A stretch of 5,193 bases of DNA from Patescibacteria group bacterium (GCA_018901355.1 JAHIEZ010000090.1:1-5193); one strand, 5' to 3'. Counted from the stretch's first letter, positions 1 through 5,171 are shown. Notes: generated from the letters alone by a model not told the origin. Translations and numbers: made by a program.

Positions 1-453
1 ATCGTTTTTAAACTTTTCGACAAGCTGATAACCGAACTCAGGTTTCTGAATTTGGCGACCTTGGAATTTTATACTTAATTTGACTTTATTTCCACTATTT
101 AAAAATTTTATGGTTCTTTTTAGCTTAGTTTGATAATCACCTTGACCGATAAAAGGCTTGGCTTGAACTTCTTTTAACTCTCCTTTTTTACTGCCCTTTT
201 TTTCCGCTTTTAATTTTTTTGATTCTTGGTATTTAAATTTGGCAAAATTTATTAGTTTGACTACAGGGGGGGTGGCTTTTGGGGCGATTTCAACCAAATC
301 AAGACCGGTTTCCTGAGCTTTTTGACGGGCTTCGGAAATGGAAACAATACCAATTTGGCCACCTTTATCTTGAATCAGACGAATGGTGGGAGCGGTAATT
401 TGATGATTGAAGCGGTAGCGAGGTTGTTTGTTTTGGTTTCTGTAAGAGCCCAT
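1..453 (-). CDS. infC: translation initiation factor IF-3 (3' end cut by window edge)
   Basis: IF-3 binds the 30S subunit, keeps 50S away and proofreads start-codon and initiator-tRNA choice. I translated this frame by hand: 151 codons are open from the ATG at 453 to the left edge, against roughly 170-180 residues for the family, so only the C-terminal tip is missing. Visible landmarks are the N-domain strand and helix GQIGIVSISEA (res. 32-42), DLVEIAPKATPPV (52-64), the family signature region KLINFAKFKYQ (66-76), a Lys-rich linker (about 79-95), and the C-domain start GDYQTKLKRTIKFL (105-118) with the KVKLSIKFQGRQ strand (123-134). The start is fixed because an in-frame TAG, the thrS stop, lies 9 bases upstream. 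Only a weak AGG (464-462) could act as a ribosome site. The start is AUG, unlike the rare AUU known in enterobacteria. The usual Gly of the D-Y-G-K signature is Ala71 here. The thrS-infC adjacency supports the call. Confidence 0.94.
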   Translation of the reverse strand, partial: MGSYRNQNKQPRYRFNHQITAPTIRLIQDKGGQIGIVSISEARQKAQETGLDLVEIAPKATPPVVKLINFAKFKYQESKKLKAEKKGSKKGELKEVQAKPFIGQGDYQTKLKRTIKFLNSGNKVKLSIKFQGRQIQKPEFGYQLVEKFKND

Positions 454-462
454 ATATTTTGC

Positions 463-2220
463 CTATTTTATCAGGTTTAAGTCTTTATTGTTGATTAATC
501 TCTTGATTTGTTTGATAAAAGAATCAAGGGGCATAGTTTTTAGGTCTTGACCGTCACGTTGACGAATAGAAACGGTGTTGTCTTCTACCTCTCTTTTGCC
601 AAGGATAACCATAAAGGGAATTTTTTGACCGGTAGCCTGGCGAATTTTATTTTGCATGGTTTCAGACTTGTGATTAATTTCGGAACGAAGATGGTGTCGG
701 TCAAATTGTTTTTGGATTTCTCGGGCATAATTTAGTTGGTCGTCGGTGATGGGGATGATTTGAATTTGAAGTGGTGAAAGCCAGACGGGAAAAGCACCGG
801 CGCAGTTTTCGATTAAAATACCCAAAAATCTTTCGACAGAACCATATAAAACCCGATGAATCATGACGGGTTGGACTTCTTTACCTTCGGCAGTGGTGTA
901 TTTGAGGTCAAAGTTTTGCGGTTGAGCGAAATCAAGCTGGATGGTAGAACATTGCCAGGTGCGGTTGAGGCTGTCTTTGAGATGAAAATCAAATTTTGGA
1001 CCATAGAAAGCACCATCGCCTTCGTTGATGAGGTGTTTGATCTTATTTTCTTTTAGAATTTGATGCATGATGCTTTCTGATTTTTGCCAAACTTCATCAG
1101 AGCCGATTGAATGTTTAGGCCGGGTGGAAAGTTCGAGGTGATCAAGTTTTAAGCCGAAAGTTTGGTAGATTTCAAAACAAAGGTCGATGATTTTTTTAAT
1201 TTCGTCTTTGACCTGATCGGGTGTGCAATAGATGTGAGCATCGTCTTGGGTGAATTCACGAGGACGGATGATACCGTGAGTTTCGCCGGAGGCTTCAAAG
1301 CGATGAACTACCCCCAATTCGGCCATTTTTAGAGGGAAGTCTTTGTAGGAACGGGGAGAAGATTTGTAGATTAAAATGCCGCCATCGCAGTTCATGGGCT
1401 TGATGACCATGTCCCATTTTTTGGCGTCGGGAGTAGTAACTTTATAAAGTTTTTCAATAAAATTTTTGGTGTGGCCACTTTGATCCCAGATTTGTCTGGA
1501 CATAATTTCTGGGGTGCGGATTTCCTGATAGCCCTCACGAAGGTGGATTTGGCGCCAATATTTTACTAATTGTTTAAAGATGGTATAACCACGATGGTGC
1601 CAGAAAATGTCAGCGGGAGCTTGCTGGTGGAAAGAAAAAAGATCCAGTTCTTGGCCAATTTTACGATGGTCGCGTTTTTTGGCTTCTTCCAAGTCAGACA
1701 GGTATTGATCCAATTCTTTCTGAGAGGGAAAAGCGGTGCCGTAAATGCGGGTAAGCATTTTGTTTTTTTCGTCGCCATGCCAATAGGCACCGGCGACAGA
1801 AAGTAGTTTGAAAGCAGGGATTTGGCCGGTGGAGGTAAGATGGGGACCTTTGCAAATATCAACAAAATCGGAGCCAGTGGAGTAAACGGTGACAGGTTCT
1901 TTTTTGGCCTTTATGTCTTTGATCCATTCGAGTTTGTAGGGGTTTTTGCTAAAAAGTTTTTTGGCTTCTGCTGGTGTTATTTCTTTTTTGACGATAGGTA
2001 AATTGGATTTGACGATTTTGGTCATTTCGGCTTCAATTTGGGCAAAATCGGTTTCGCCGATTTTGAAGTTACCAAGGGTTTCGAAGTCAAAATAAAAACC
2101 GTCGTCGGTGGCAGGTCCCATGGCCATTTTAAATTTACCGGGGTAAAGATTTTGGAGAGCTTGAGTCAGGACGTGTTCGGCTGAGTGGCGAATTTTTTCT
2201 AATTGAGAGGACTTATTCAT
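463..2220 (-). CDS. thrS: threonyl-tRNA synthetase lacking the TGS domain
   Basis: Cytoplasmic class II synthetase that activates threonine with ATP and loads it on tRNA-Thr. At 585 residues it is shorter than the roughly 640 of E. coli because it begins directly at the editing domain; the N-terminal TGS domain is absent. The editing site is intact: HSAEH (His12, His16) and DICKGPH (Cys123, His127). The catalytic core follows: motif 2 region HRFE (306-309), FTQDDAH (323-329), GAFYGPK (403-409), QCSTIQLDF (423-431), and PVMIHR with GSVERF (451-465). By alignment with E. coli the zinc ligands are Cys278, His329 and His455, all kept. The usual KPMNCPGH block reads KPMNCDGG here. The anticodon-binding domain covers about 483-580. 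An upstream in-frame start that would restore TGS is not available, since the 103-base gap after the M16 gene is too short. infC follows after 9 bases. Two candidate promoters precede it. Confidence 0.98.
   Translation of the reverse strand: MNKSSQLEKIRHSAEHVLTQALQNLYPGKFKMAMGPATDDGFYFDFETLGNFKIGETDFAQIEAEMTKIVKSNLPIVKKEITPAEAKKLFSKNPYKLEWIKDIKAKKEPVTVYSTGSDFVDICKGPHLTSTGQIPAFKLLSVAGAYWHGDEKNKMLTRIYGTAFPSQKELDQYLSDLEEAKKRDHRKIGQELDLFSFHQQAPADIFWHHRGYTIFKQLVKYWRQIHLREGYQEIRTPEIMSRQIWDQSGHTKNFIEKLYKVTTPDAKKWDMVIKPMNCDGGILIYKSSPRSYKDFPLKMAELGVVHRFEASGETHGIIRPREFTQDDAHIYCTPDQVKDEIKKIIDLCFEIYQTFGLKLDHLELSTRPKHSIGSDEVWQKSESIMHQILKENKIKHLINEGDGAFYGPKFDFHLKDSLNRTWQCSTIQLDFAQPQNFDLKYTTAEGKEVQPVMIHRVLYGSVERFLGILIENCAGAFPVWLSPLQIQIIPITDDQLNYAREIQKQFDRHHLRSEINHKSETMQNKIRQATGQKIPFMVILGKREVEDNTVSIRQRDGQDLKTMPLDSFIKQIKRLINNKDLNLIK
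465..473 (-). promoter_or_regulatory. extended -10 promoter for infC, inside the end of thrS
   Basis: The minus strand reads TGATAAAAT, matching TGN plus a TANNNT hexamer, with 11 nt between the hexamer and the infC ATG. It is identical to the nonamer in front of thrS. It overlaps the last codons of thrS (Leu-Ile-Lys), so part of the sequence is constrained by coding. I see no -35 box at 17 bases. If used, it would give infC a leader of only a few bases, independent of thrS read-through. The call rests on recurrence of the element in this window. Confidence 0.5.
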
Positions 2221-2228
2221 TTTAAATT

Positions 2229-2237
2229 ATTTTATCA
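2229..2237 (-). promoter_or_regulatory. proximal extended -10 promoter for thrS
   Basis: TGATAAAAT on the minus strand, with 8 nt between its hexamer and the thrS ATG at 2220. Transcription would start within one or two bases of the start codon, giving a leaderless mRNA. No Shine-Dalgarno-like run is seen in the preceding bases, which agrees with that reading. No -35 match is visible at 17-18 bases. The TG of the element is also the end of the right arm of the 7-bp inverted repeat just upstream. Confidence 0.55.
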
Positions 2238-2275
2238 GAGTTGAAATCGAGTAGAAGGAATGAAGCCAAACTCTG
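2236..2275 (-). repeat. inverted repeat upstream of thrS (possible leader hairpin or operator)
   Basis: On the minus strand CAGAGTT (2275-2269) pairs perfectly with AACTCTG (2242-2236), with a 26-base loop between. If transcription begins at the distal thrS promoter, this would form a hairpin ending shortly before the proximal -10 and about 15 bases before the ATG. The arms are short and the loop long, so stability is modest. There is no T-tract to make it an intrinsic terminator and no T-box features. It could equally be a protein-binding site or chance. Confidence 0.35.
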
Positions 2276-2283
2276 TTTGTTTG

Positions 2284-2292
2284 ATTATACCA
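2284..2292 (-). promoter_or_regulatory. distal extended -10 promoter for thrS
   Basis: TGGTATAAT on the minus strand: a perfect TATAAT hexamer with an upstream TG, lying in the gap between the M16 stop and thrS. Expected initiation near 2277 would produce a leader of about 57 bases containing the inverted repeat at 2236-2275. No clear -35 box is seen at 17 bases. It is the only candidate promoter in the window placed far enough upstream for a real 5' leader. Confidence 0.5.
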
Positions 2293-2323
2293 ATGATGGT
2301 TTAAAAGGACGAGAAAAAAATTA

Positions 2324-3598
2324 TTATGTTAAATTAATTTCTTTTTCGTTAATGTCACCACAAATTGCCAGATAAGACTTAGATGGGTTAAGGTACTTGA
2401 TTGCTGTAGCCATGATTAAATCACAATCGACCTGTTTTAGACTTTCGGTATAGTTGTCAATTGTCCAGGTACTAGAATTGTCAACAAACTGTCTGTAGGC
2501 ATGAAAATTAACAATAGATTCTGATGTTTGGAGGCGAAGTCTACCCGATTTAATAATTTTATTTTTTATAAATTCGAGCTCTAGTGTCGATAATCCGCTT
2601 TTGATCAGTGAAGCGAACTCTGACTCAATAATATCAATTACTCTTTGAAAGTTTGCTTTGGAAGTCGTAGTTTGAAATCCCCAAATGCCTCCATCAAAGA
2701 GTTGATTGTACCAGGCATTGATTCCATAGATCAGACCATTTTTATATCGAAGTTTGGTAATTAATTTTGAAGAACGGGTGGCGGCTAAGGCTTGAAGGAG
2801 GATGGTTAATGCCGGAATTGAGGGGCTGAAAATATTACCGACACGAAAAGCATAGGAAAAAGTGATTTGATCATTTTGGTTAAACTTTTCGATCAATACT
2901 CTTTTTTGTTGGTTAATTTCAAGATTCCCTTTTGGAATTTTGGGAACAGTTTTTATAGATTCTAAAAATGCAAATTCTTTTTTGAGAATGTTAATTGGGA
3001 TGTCGCCACTGGTTACCAATACCATTTGTCCGGAAAGAATATTATTTTGGTAATAAGACAAAACGTCTTTCTTTTTAATATTTTTTATTGAATCTTCTGT
3101 ACCCAAAGTAGATCTGCCCAAGATGGTGTTTTGAAAAATTAATCGACGGCTTACTTCACCAATTGCTTTGATGGGGTTTGACTTTTGATCTGAGAGTTCA
3201 CGAAAAATTGCTCCACGTTCGTTTTCAATAATCTTGATATTAAAAGTTGGGTTAAATATAACCTCCTTTAAAACTTTTGCGGCGATGGGGATGTCTTGAG
3301 GATTTCCAAGGGATAAATTAACAGAGAGAGTGTCCATACTAGTGATAGCTTCAAGAATTCCGCCATTATTTTCGATGTAAGTGGCCAATTTGTTTTTGGT
3401 TGGATAGTTCTTGGTACCGGCTACTAATAAGTGCTCTAAAAAATGGGAGGTACCTTCAATGTCGTCAAATCTAGATCCGGCAAAAAACAGAGATCGAATA
3501 GCTAGTGGGCTACCGCTACGTCGGAAGTTAATTATTTTTAGACCGTTTTTTAATTCGGTTGTTTCTAGGGTTAGATTTAAATCACTTAGTTTAAGCAT
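2324..3598 (-). CDS. M16 family zinc peptidase (insulinase / processing-peptidase-like)
   Basis: At 424 residues it has the size of single-chain M16B-type peptidases, which pair two half-clamshell chains around a closed chamber and degrade or trim peptides. The inverted zinc motif HFLEH is at 52-56 (ligands His52 and His56, catalytic Glu55). Downstream ENERGAIFREL supplies Glu127 and Glu134, spaced seven apart as in pitrilysin, where the second is the third zinc ligand. The segment NNGGILEAITSMDTLSV (77-93) is the usual strand after the motif. The C-terminal half carries SSKLITKLRYKNGLIYGI (276-293), the family's C-domain signature with the Gly-Leu-x-Tyr. All catalytic residues are present, so it should be active. 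No signal peptide or membrane segment is seen, so it is probably cytoplasmic. The start is 26 bases after the tRNA end, with no Shine-Dalgarno. The gene ends in TAA followed at once by another TAA. The substrate is unknown. Confidence 0.92.
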   Translation of the reverse strand: MLKLSDLNLTLETTELKNGLKIINFRRSGSPLAIRSLFFAGSRFDDIEGTSHFLEHLLVAGTKNYPTKNKLATYIENNGGILEAITSMDTLSVNLSLGNPQDIPIAAKVLKEVIFNPTFNIKIIENERGAIFRELSDQKSNPIKAIGEVSRRLIFQNTILGRSTLGTEDSIKNIKKKDVLSYYQNNILSGQMVLVTSGDIPINILKKEFAFLESIKTVPKIPKGNLEINQQKRVLIEKFNQNDQITFSYAFRVGNIFSPSIPALTILLQALAATRSSKLITKLRYKNGLIYGINAWYNQLFDGGIWGFQTTTSKANFQRVIDIIESEFASLIKSGLSTLELEFIKNKIIKSGRLRLQTSESIVNFHAYRQFVDNSSTWTIDNYTESLKQVDCDLIMATAIKYLNPSKSYLAICGDINEKEINLT

Positions 3599-3607
3599 TG
3601 ATAAGAA

Positions 3608-3616
3608 AAAATAGCA
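3608..3616 (-). promoter_or_regulatory. extended -10 promoter for the M16 peptidase gene
   Basis: TGCTATTTT on the minus strand with 9 nt between hexamer and ATG. It is the weakest match of the set (TATTTT, and C at the N position where most others have A). A 17-base spacer would put the -35 position inside the tRNA 3' half, where nothing resembles TTGACA. As an alternative, the mRNA could be freed by 3' processing of a tRNA-M16 transcript. Either route leaves a very short leader. Confidence 0.4.
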
Positions 3617-3624
3617 TTTGTATG

Positions 3625-3698
3625 TGAACTTGAGAGGACTCGAACCTCCGACCTCATCGATGTCAACGATGCGCTCTAGCCAACTGAGCTACAAGTTC
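3625..3698 (-). tRNA. tRNA-Val, anticodon GAC
   Basis: A full cloverleaf of 74 bases folds on the minus strand. The acceptor stem is GAACTTG with CAAGTTC (7 bp), followed by TA at positions 8-9. The D-arm is GCTC/GAGC with a 9-base loop containing GG. The anticodon stem is CATCG/CGATG with loop TTGACAT, giving anticodon GAC, which reads the valine codons GUC and GUU. The variable region is AGGTC. The T-arm is GGAGG/CCTCT (one G-U) with loop TTCGAGT. The discriminator is A, as in other tRNA-Val. The CCA tail is not encoded; the next bases are CAT, so it must be added enzymatically. No intron is present. It is co-directional with its neighbours: 16 bases after the stop of the coiled-coil gene and 26 bases before the M16 start. 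Confidence 0.97.
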
Positions 3699-3708
3699 AG
3701 GTGTTTAA

Positions 3709-3717
3709 ATTATATCA
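3709..3717 (-). promoter_or_regulatory. extended -10 promoter for tRNA-Val, sharing the upstream stop codon
   Basis: TGATATAAT on the minus strand: a perfect TATAAT with TGA in front, 10 nt from the mature tRNA 5' end. Initiation would fall about 3-4 bases before the tRNA. The TGA at 3717-3715 is at the same time the stop codon of the coiled-coil protein gene. No -35 match is visible; that position is within GC-richer coding sequence. Confidence 0.6.
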
Positions 3718-4305
3718 GGAGGCGGAACGGGAAGCGGAATGTTCTCCGGAAAACATATATTGCTGTCCCCCACTCTTTTGATTTTTGGCCCGATTCCAAA
3801 AAGCGTTTCTTTTTTTCTTTTTGGTGGAAAACGATTCTAGCCAACAGGAAGCTTCTGAAATATTTTTTCTAAAATTTAAAATGAAAGTTTTGATTCTTTC
3901 CAAAAAAGAAAGCTGATATTCGTTGACTTCGGGAATGTTTTGTTCAACCACGTTTTCTACTTGTTGACCTAAGCCTTGGCTGGCTTTGATTAATTTTTTT
4001 ATTTCTTCTCTAAGGGAGTTAATGGCCTCTTTGAGTTCTTTTTGCTGATGACTTAAAAGAATATTTTCCTCTTTTGGCAGGTAACTTTCAGAATTAACAA
4101 AAAAATTAGGAGAAGGGCTTGATTCTGGTTTACCAAACTCAATAGTTTGGCCTAAACTCATAATGCCAAAGAGTTTATGTTCTACCATTTTTGGGACAGA
4201 AAATGGAGCTTGATCGGAAGAATTGGCAAGATACTCGCTACTAAAACCGTTTTTGACAAAGGTTTTCCCGTTTTTGTTTTTATTGGATTTGGGAGAGGTG
4301 AACAT
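3715..4305 (-). CDS. small coiled-coil protein, function unknown (possibly DUF5660-like)
   Basis: 196 residues, not assigned to a functional family. The N-terminal 40 residues are polar and Ser/Asn/Lys-rich and look disordered. A short motif KLFGIMSLGQTIEFGK (44-59) follows, then a Glu/Lys helix from about 77 to 122 (KEENILLSHQQKELKEAINS and onward) that should form a coiled coil. Residues 129-170 form a second helical part with LSFLERIKTFILNFRKNI and CWLESFSTKKKKRNAFW. The tail ends GGQQYMFSGEH (179-189) and a short Ser/Ala stretch. The order of FG...G.T/S.EF, coiled coil, LxFxERI, WLxxF, basic KKK..FW, and a final S-G-E-H/R recalls the DUF5660 proteins of Microgenomates as I remember them; I could not check this. 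No signal peptide or transmembrane helix is seen. The start is the first ATG after an in-frame TAA at 4324-4326. The stop TGA is part of the tRNA promoter. Confidence 0.82.
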   Translation of the reverse strand: MFTSPKSNKNKNGKTFVKNGFSSEYLANSSDQAPFSVPKMVEHKLFGIMSLGQTIEFGKPESSPSPNFFVNSESYLPKEENILLSHQQKELKEAINSLREEIKKLIKASQGLGQQVENVVEQNIPEVNEYQLSFLERIKTFILNFRKNISEASCWLESFSTKKKKRNAFWNRAKNQKSGGQQYMFSGEHSASRSAS

Positions 4306-4312
4306 CAGGTGA

Positions 4313-4321
4313 AGTATATCA
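4313..4321 (-). promoter_or_regulatory. extended -10 promoter for the coiled-coil protein gene
   Basis: TGATATACT on the minus strand, with only 7 nt between hexamer and ATG at 4305. The expected start site coincides with the A of the start codon, making this the clearest leaderless candidate. The bases just before the ATG (CACCTG) are unlike a Shine-Dalgarno. TGTAAA at 4341-4336, 17 bases upstream, matches the -35 consensus at only three of six positions. Confidence 0.55.
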
Positions 4322-4353
4322 CGTTAGCTTGGTATTTTACAGTATTATGGGGT

Positions 4354-5151
4354 TTATAGTTTTTTAAGAAAATCCAGGGTTTTTTGTTGTAGAAGAATAT
4401 GGTATAAATGTTCGGATTGGGGATTGATGGCCGGATTTATTTTTAAAGCTTTTTGAATGTCCTCTTGGTCAATTTTAAGTTTTTCTTTTTGACAGATTTT
4501 ATCTATGGCTAAATTTATAATCCATTGTCTTTTAATTTGTTCTAAAAGGTTTTTTTTATATTCTTCCAGGGTGGTATTTTTGGATTTTAGATATTGGCTG
4601 ATTTCCAATCCAGCCTGTTGAGTTTGATCGACCAAAGAAGAGAGTTGTTTTTGCATTTCGGTTTCGACAAGAATTGGGGGTAATTTAACTTGGCTGTTTT
4701 TGACCAGAACATCAAGGATGGGTCGGGTTTGGTCTTTGTCTTTGTCGAGATTAAGTTTTTTAATTTGAGCAATATAGCTAGTTTTTAACTTTAGATCGGG
4801 CAATTCGCAAGAGGTAATCTCTATTTGCCAGTCTTTATCTAAACTAATAGGAGGATTAATAAACTTTACCTGAGGTTGGATAATGGGGTTTAATTTTAGT
4901 TTTTTTATTTTTTGAGAATAAAGGTGGGGAAGAAGAGAAGAAACTATTTCTTCTATAATTTTTTTTGGAGAAATGTTTTGGGTGATGATATCAAGAGGAA
5001 CTTTACCGACACGAAAACCAGTGTTTTTGTAGGTTTTTTGGATGGATTTTAAAACCTTGTTGTTTTCTTCTTGAATTTGAGACTTGGTGATTTTTAAGGA
5101 TAAGGTGAAGGTTTTGTCGGTAAGGTTGGGAACAGTTTTGTTTGTTTTCAT
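4354..5151 (-). CDS. tig: trigger factor-like ribosome-associated chaperone without PPIase domain
   Basis: Trigger factor sits at the ribosomal exit tunnel, bound to L23, and shelters nascent chains. The ribosome-docking loop is unmistakable: GFRVGKVP at 45-52, against GFRKGKVP in E. coli, within an N-terminal domain (about 12-130) ending in the typical strand WQIEITSCELPDLKL (108-122). The protein then passes after about 20 residues straight into the helical C-terminal arm region: VKLPPILVETEMQKQL (155-170) resembles the family's V-P..L...E motif, followed by long charged helices to residue 265. The FKBP-type PPIase domain that separates these parts in the roughly 430-residue standard protein is missing. 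Reading frame and flanks show no sign of a broken gene, so this looks like a natural short form. The start ATG has a weak AGG 7 bases upstream. The coiled-coil gene begins 48 bases after the stop, and no terminator hairpin lies between. SurA-like chaperones are an alternative but lack the GFRxGKxP loop. Confidence 0.88.
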   Translation of the reverse strand: MKTNKTVPNLTDKTFTLSLKITKSQIQEENNKVLKSIQKTYKNTGFRVGKVPLDIITQNISPKKIIEEIVSSLLPHLYSQKIKKLKLNPIIQPQVKFINPPISLDKDWQIEITSCELPDLKLKTSYIAQIKKLNLDKDKDQTRPILDVLVKNSQVKLPPILVETEMQKQLSSLVDQTQQAGLEISQYLKSKNTTLEEYKKNLLEQIKRQWIINLAIDKICQKEKLKIDQEDIQKALKINPAINPQSEHLYHILLQQKTLDFLKKL

Positions 5152-5161
5152 AAGTGAGCCT

Positions 5162-5170
5162 ATGATATCA
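5162..5170 (-). promoter_or_regulatory. extended -10 promoter for tig
   Basis: TGATATCAT on the minus strand, 10 nt between hexamer and the tig ATG at 5151, predicting a leader of about 4 bases. The -35 position (5190-5185) reads AAAAAC and does not match. The element lies inside a perfect 10-bp palindrome, so the same nonamer also reads on the plus strand. Confidence 0.5.
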
Positions 5171-5171
5171 T
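5162..5171. repeat. 10-bp palindrome ATGATATCAT in the tig upstream region
   Basis: ATGATATCAT equals its own reverse complement. It overlaps the tig extended -10 and presents TGATATCAT to both strands. It could be a small operator or a two-way promoter core; a palindrome of this length in AT-rich sequence may also be chance. Confidence 0.4.

Noticed and set aside
547..1056. Two plus-strand frames of 62 and 66 codons antisense to thrS
   Set aside because: They are shadows of the well-conserved thrS frame, with no recognisable motif.
1566..1865. Minus-strand 99-codon frame inside thrS
   Set aside because: It overlaps conserved ThrRS coding sequence in another frame and shows no family features; its ATG has no separate initiation signal.
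2221..2323. T-box riboswitch upstream of thrS
   Set aside because: The gap is far too short and lacks the conserved T-box and specifier-loop structure.
2311..2335. T-tract on the minus strand after the M16 stop as an intrinsic terminator
   Set aside because: The run of T is present, but no GC-rich hairpin precedes it; only short AT pairings are available.
3411..3614. Plus-strand 67-codon frame antisense to the M16 N-terminus
   Set aside because: It lies opposite the zinc-motif region of a clearly real gene and looks like a shadow.
3599..3720. tRNA-Val as an integration (att) site
   Set aside because: No integrase, no repeated copy of the tRNA 3' end and no foreign-looking genes lie next to it in the window.
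3618..3872. Plus-strand frame of 84 codons beginning with a peptide like LRGLEPPTSS
   Set aside because: This is the antisense translation of the tRNA-Val gene, a familiar false protein call, continuing antisense through the coiled-coil gene.
4177..4359. Plus-strand 60-codon frame over the start of the coiled-coil gene
   Set aside because: It is antisense to the coiled-coil gene N-terminus and promoter and has no ribosome site or recognisable product.
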